Assembly (NCBI GenBank): GCA_964452575.1 | Contig: CAYVMN010000044.1 | Coordinates: 1 to 24,527 of the forward strand | Source of the DNA: CAYVMN01 sp964452575 | GTDB taxonomy: Bacteria > Desulfobacterota > DSM-4660 > Desulfatiglandales > Desulfatiglandaceae | Reading direction: 5' to 3' | DNA: 24,527 nucleotides | Program-made: the position numbers and the translations under genes | Part shown: piece by piece, positions 24,254 to 24,527 of the stretch | Numbering within the stretch: the stretch's first letter is position 1 | How the letters are laid out: every line of letters starts with the position of its first letter | The notes under the pieces: model-generated | Databases searched by the model: none | The model's input: the letters and a program-made list of their open reading frames with translations, nothing else | Told to the model about the DNA's origin: nothing

Positions 24254-24527
24254 ATGCCGCGCTTAGCAAGACTGGATGCCCCTGGTGTGCTTCACCATGT
24301 GATGGGCAGGGGTATCGAAAGAAGAAAGATATTCATCAATAAGAAGGACCGCAACGACTTCATATCCCGTTTGGCCGAACTAGCCGAGGGAGACGCAATG
24401 GATATCTATGCTTGGGCGTTACTACAAAATCATTTTCACTTGCTCTGTAAAACAAAGAACCGGTCCCTGTCCTCGAGCATGCGTAAACTACTGACCGGGT
24501 ATGTGGTCAATTTCAATAGGCGACACA
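24254..24527 (+). CDS. Y1/REP-associated tyrosine transposase (RAYT-like), truncated by window end
   Basis: A 91-residue N-terminal part of an HUH single-strand transposase of the TnpA_REP/Y1_Tnp family, which nicks DNA through a tyrosine. It begins MPRLARLDAPGVLHHVMGRG, contains the metal-binding HUH motif as NHFHLL (His60, His62) and the likely nucleophile Tyr83 in TGYVVNFNRRH. The start codon at 24254 matches the family's usual MPR opening. The frame is open to the last base of the window, so the C-terminus is outside. It lies next to the 5' truncation of the FGE-like pseudogene, suggesting it, or a related event, broke that gene. Confidence 0.9.
   Translation, partial: MPRLARLDAPGVLHHVMGRGIERRKIFINKKDRNDFISRLAELAEGDAMDIYAWALLQNHFHLLCKTKNRSLSSSMRKLLTGYVVNFNRRH

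Noticed and set aside
1..24527. CRISPR arrays, tRNA or rRNA genes
   Set aside because: Looked for regular spaced repeats and for tRNA-like arms and rRNA signatures; none was seen.

Overview
The window looks like chromosomal DNA of an anaerobic bacterium, most plausibly a deltaproteobacterium/Desulfobacterota or a similar uncultured lineage. This is inferred from gene content: a B12-dependent class II ribonucleotide reductase, a mercury-methylation-type (HgcA/HgcB-like) corrinoid/ferredoxin fusion, M16 peptidases and mixed ATG/GTG/TTG starts. No rRNA or tRNA is present to fix the taxonomy.

Left part (1-17.0 kb) is mostly ordinary chromosome. It holds nrdJ on the minus strand with a candidate NrdR-controlled promoter; a secreted two-domain M16 peptidase; a MATE exporter, a YfdX-family envelope protein and a periplasmic solute-binding protein, all on the minus strand; a 298-bp cassette carrying a truncated GxxExxY gene; an MFS transporter; an aminotransferase translationally coupled (ATGA) to a PreP-like M16C peptidase; and a ThDP-dependent acetolactate-synthase-like enzyme.

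Right part (17.3-24.5 kb) is accessory in character. Its most striking gene (17309-19078) fuses a SAM methyltransferase, an HgcA-like corrinoid domain with the NVWCA motif, HgcA-like membrane helices and an HgcB-like 2[4Fe-4S] ferredoxin. Upstream on the same strand lie an EamA transporter, higA, higB and a DUF6765-like gene, closely packed as if one operon. A 42-bp copy of the higA 3' end lies beyond the EamA gene, so the transporter is bracketed by a direct repeat. Further right are a yefM-yoeB pair with a recognisable TGTACA-type operator, a TumE-type toxin with its partner, a frameshifted formylglycine-generating-enzyme-like pseudogene, and the start of a Y1/REP-associated transposase cut by the window end.

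How genes may work together: the aminotransferase and M16C peptidase are one transcription unit and would fit peptide/amino-acid turnover. The three toxin-antitoxin pairs and the mobile remnants mark a region of gene gain and loss. The HgcAB-like fusion is the best candidate for an under-described system: all parts of a corrinoid methyl-transfer machine in one polypeptide, with a changed cap-helix motif.
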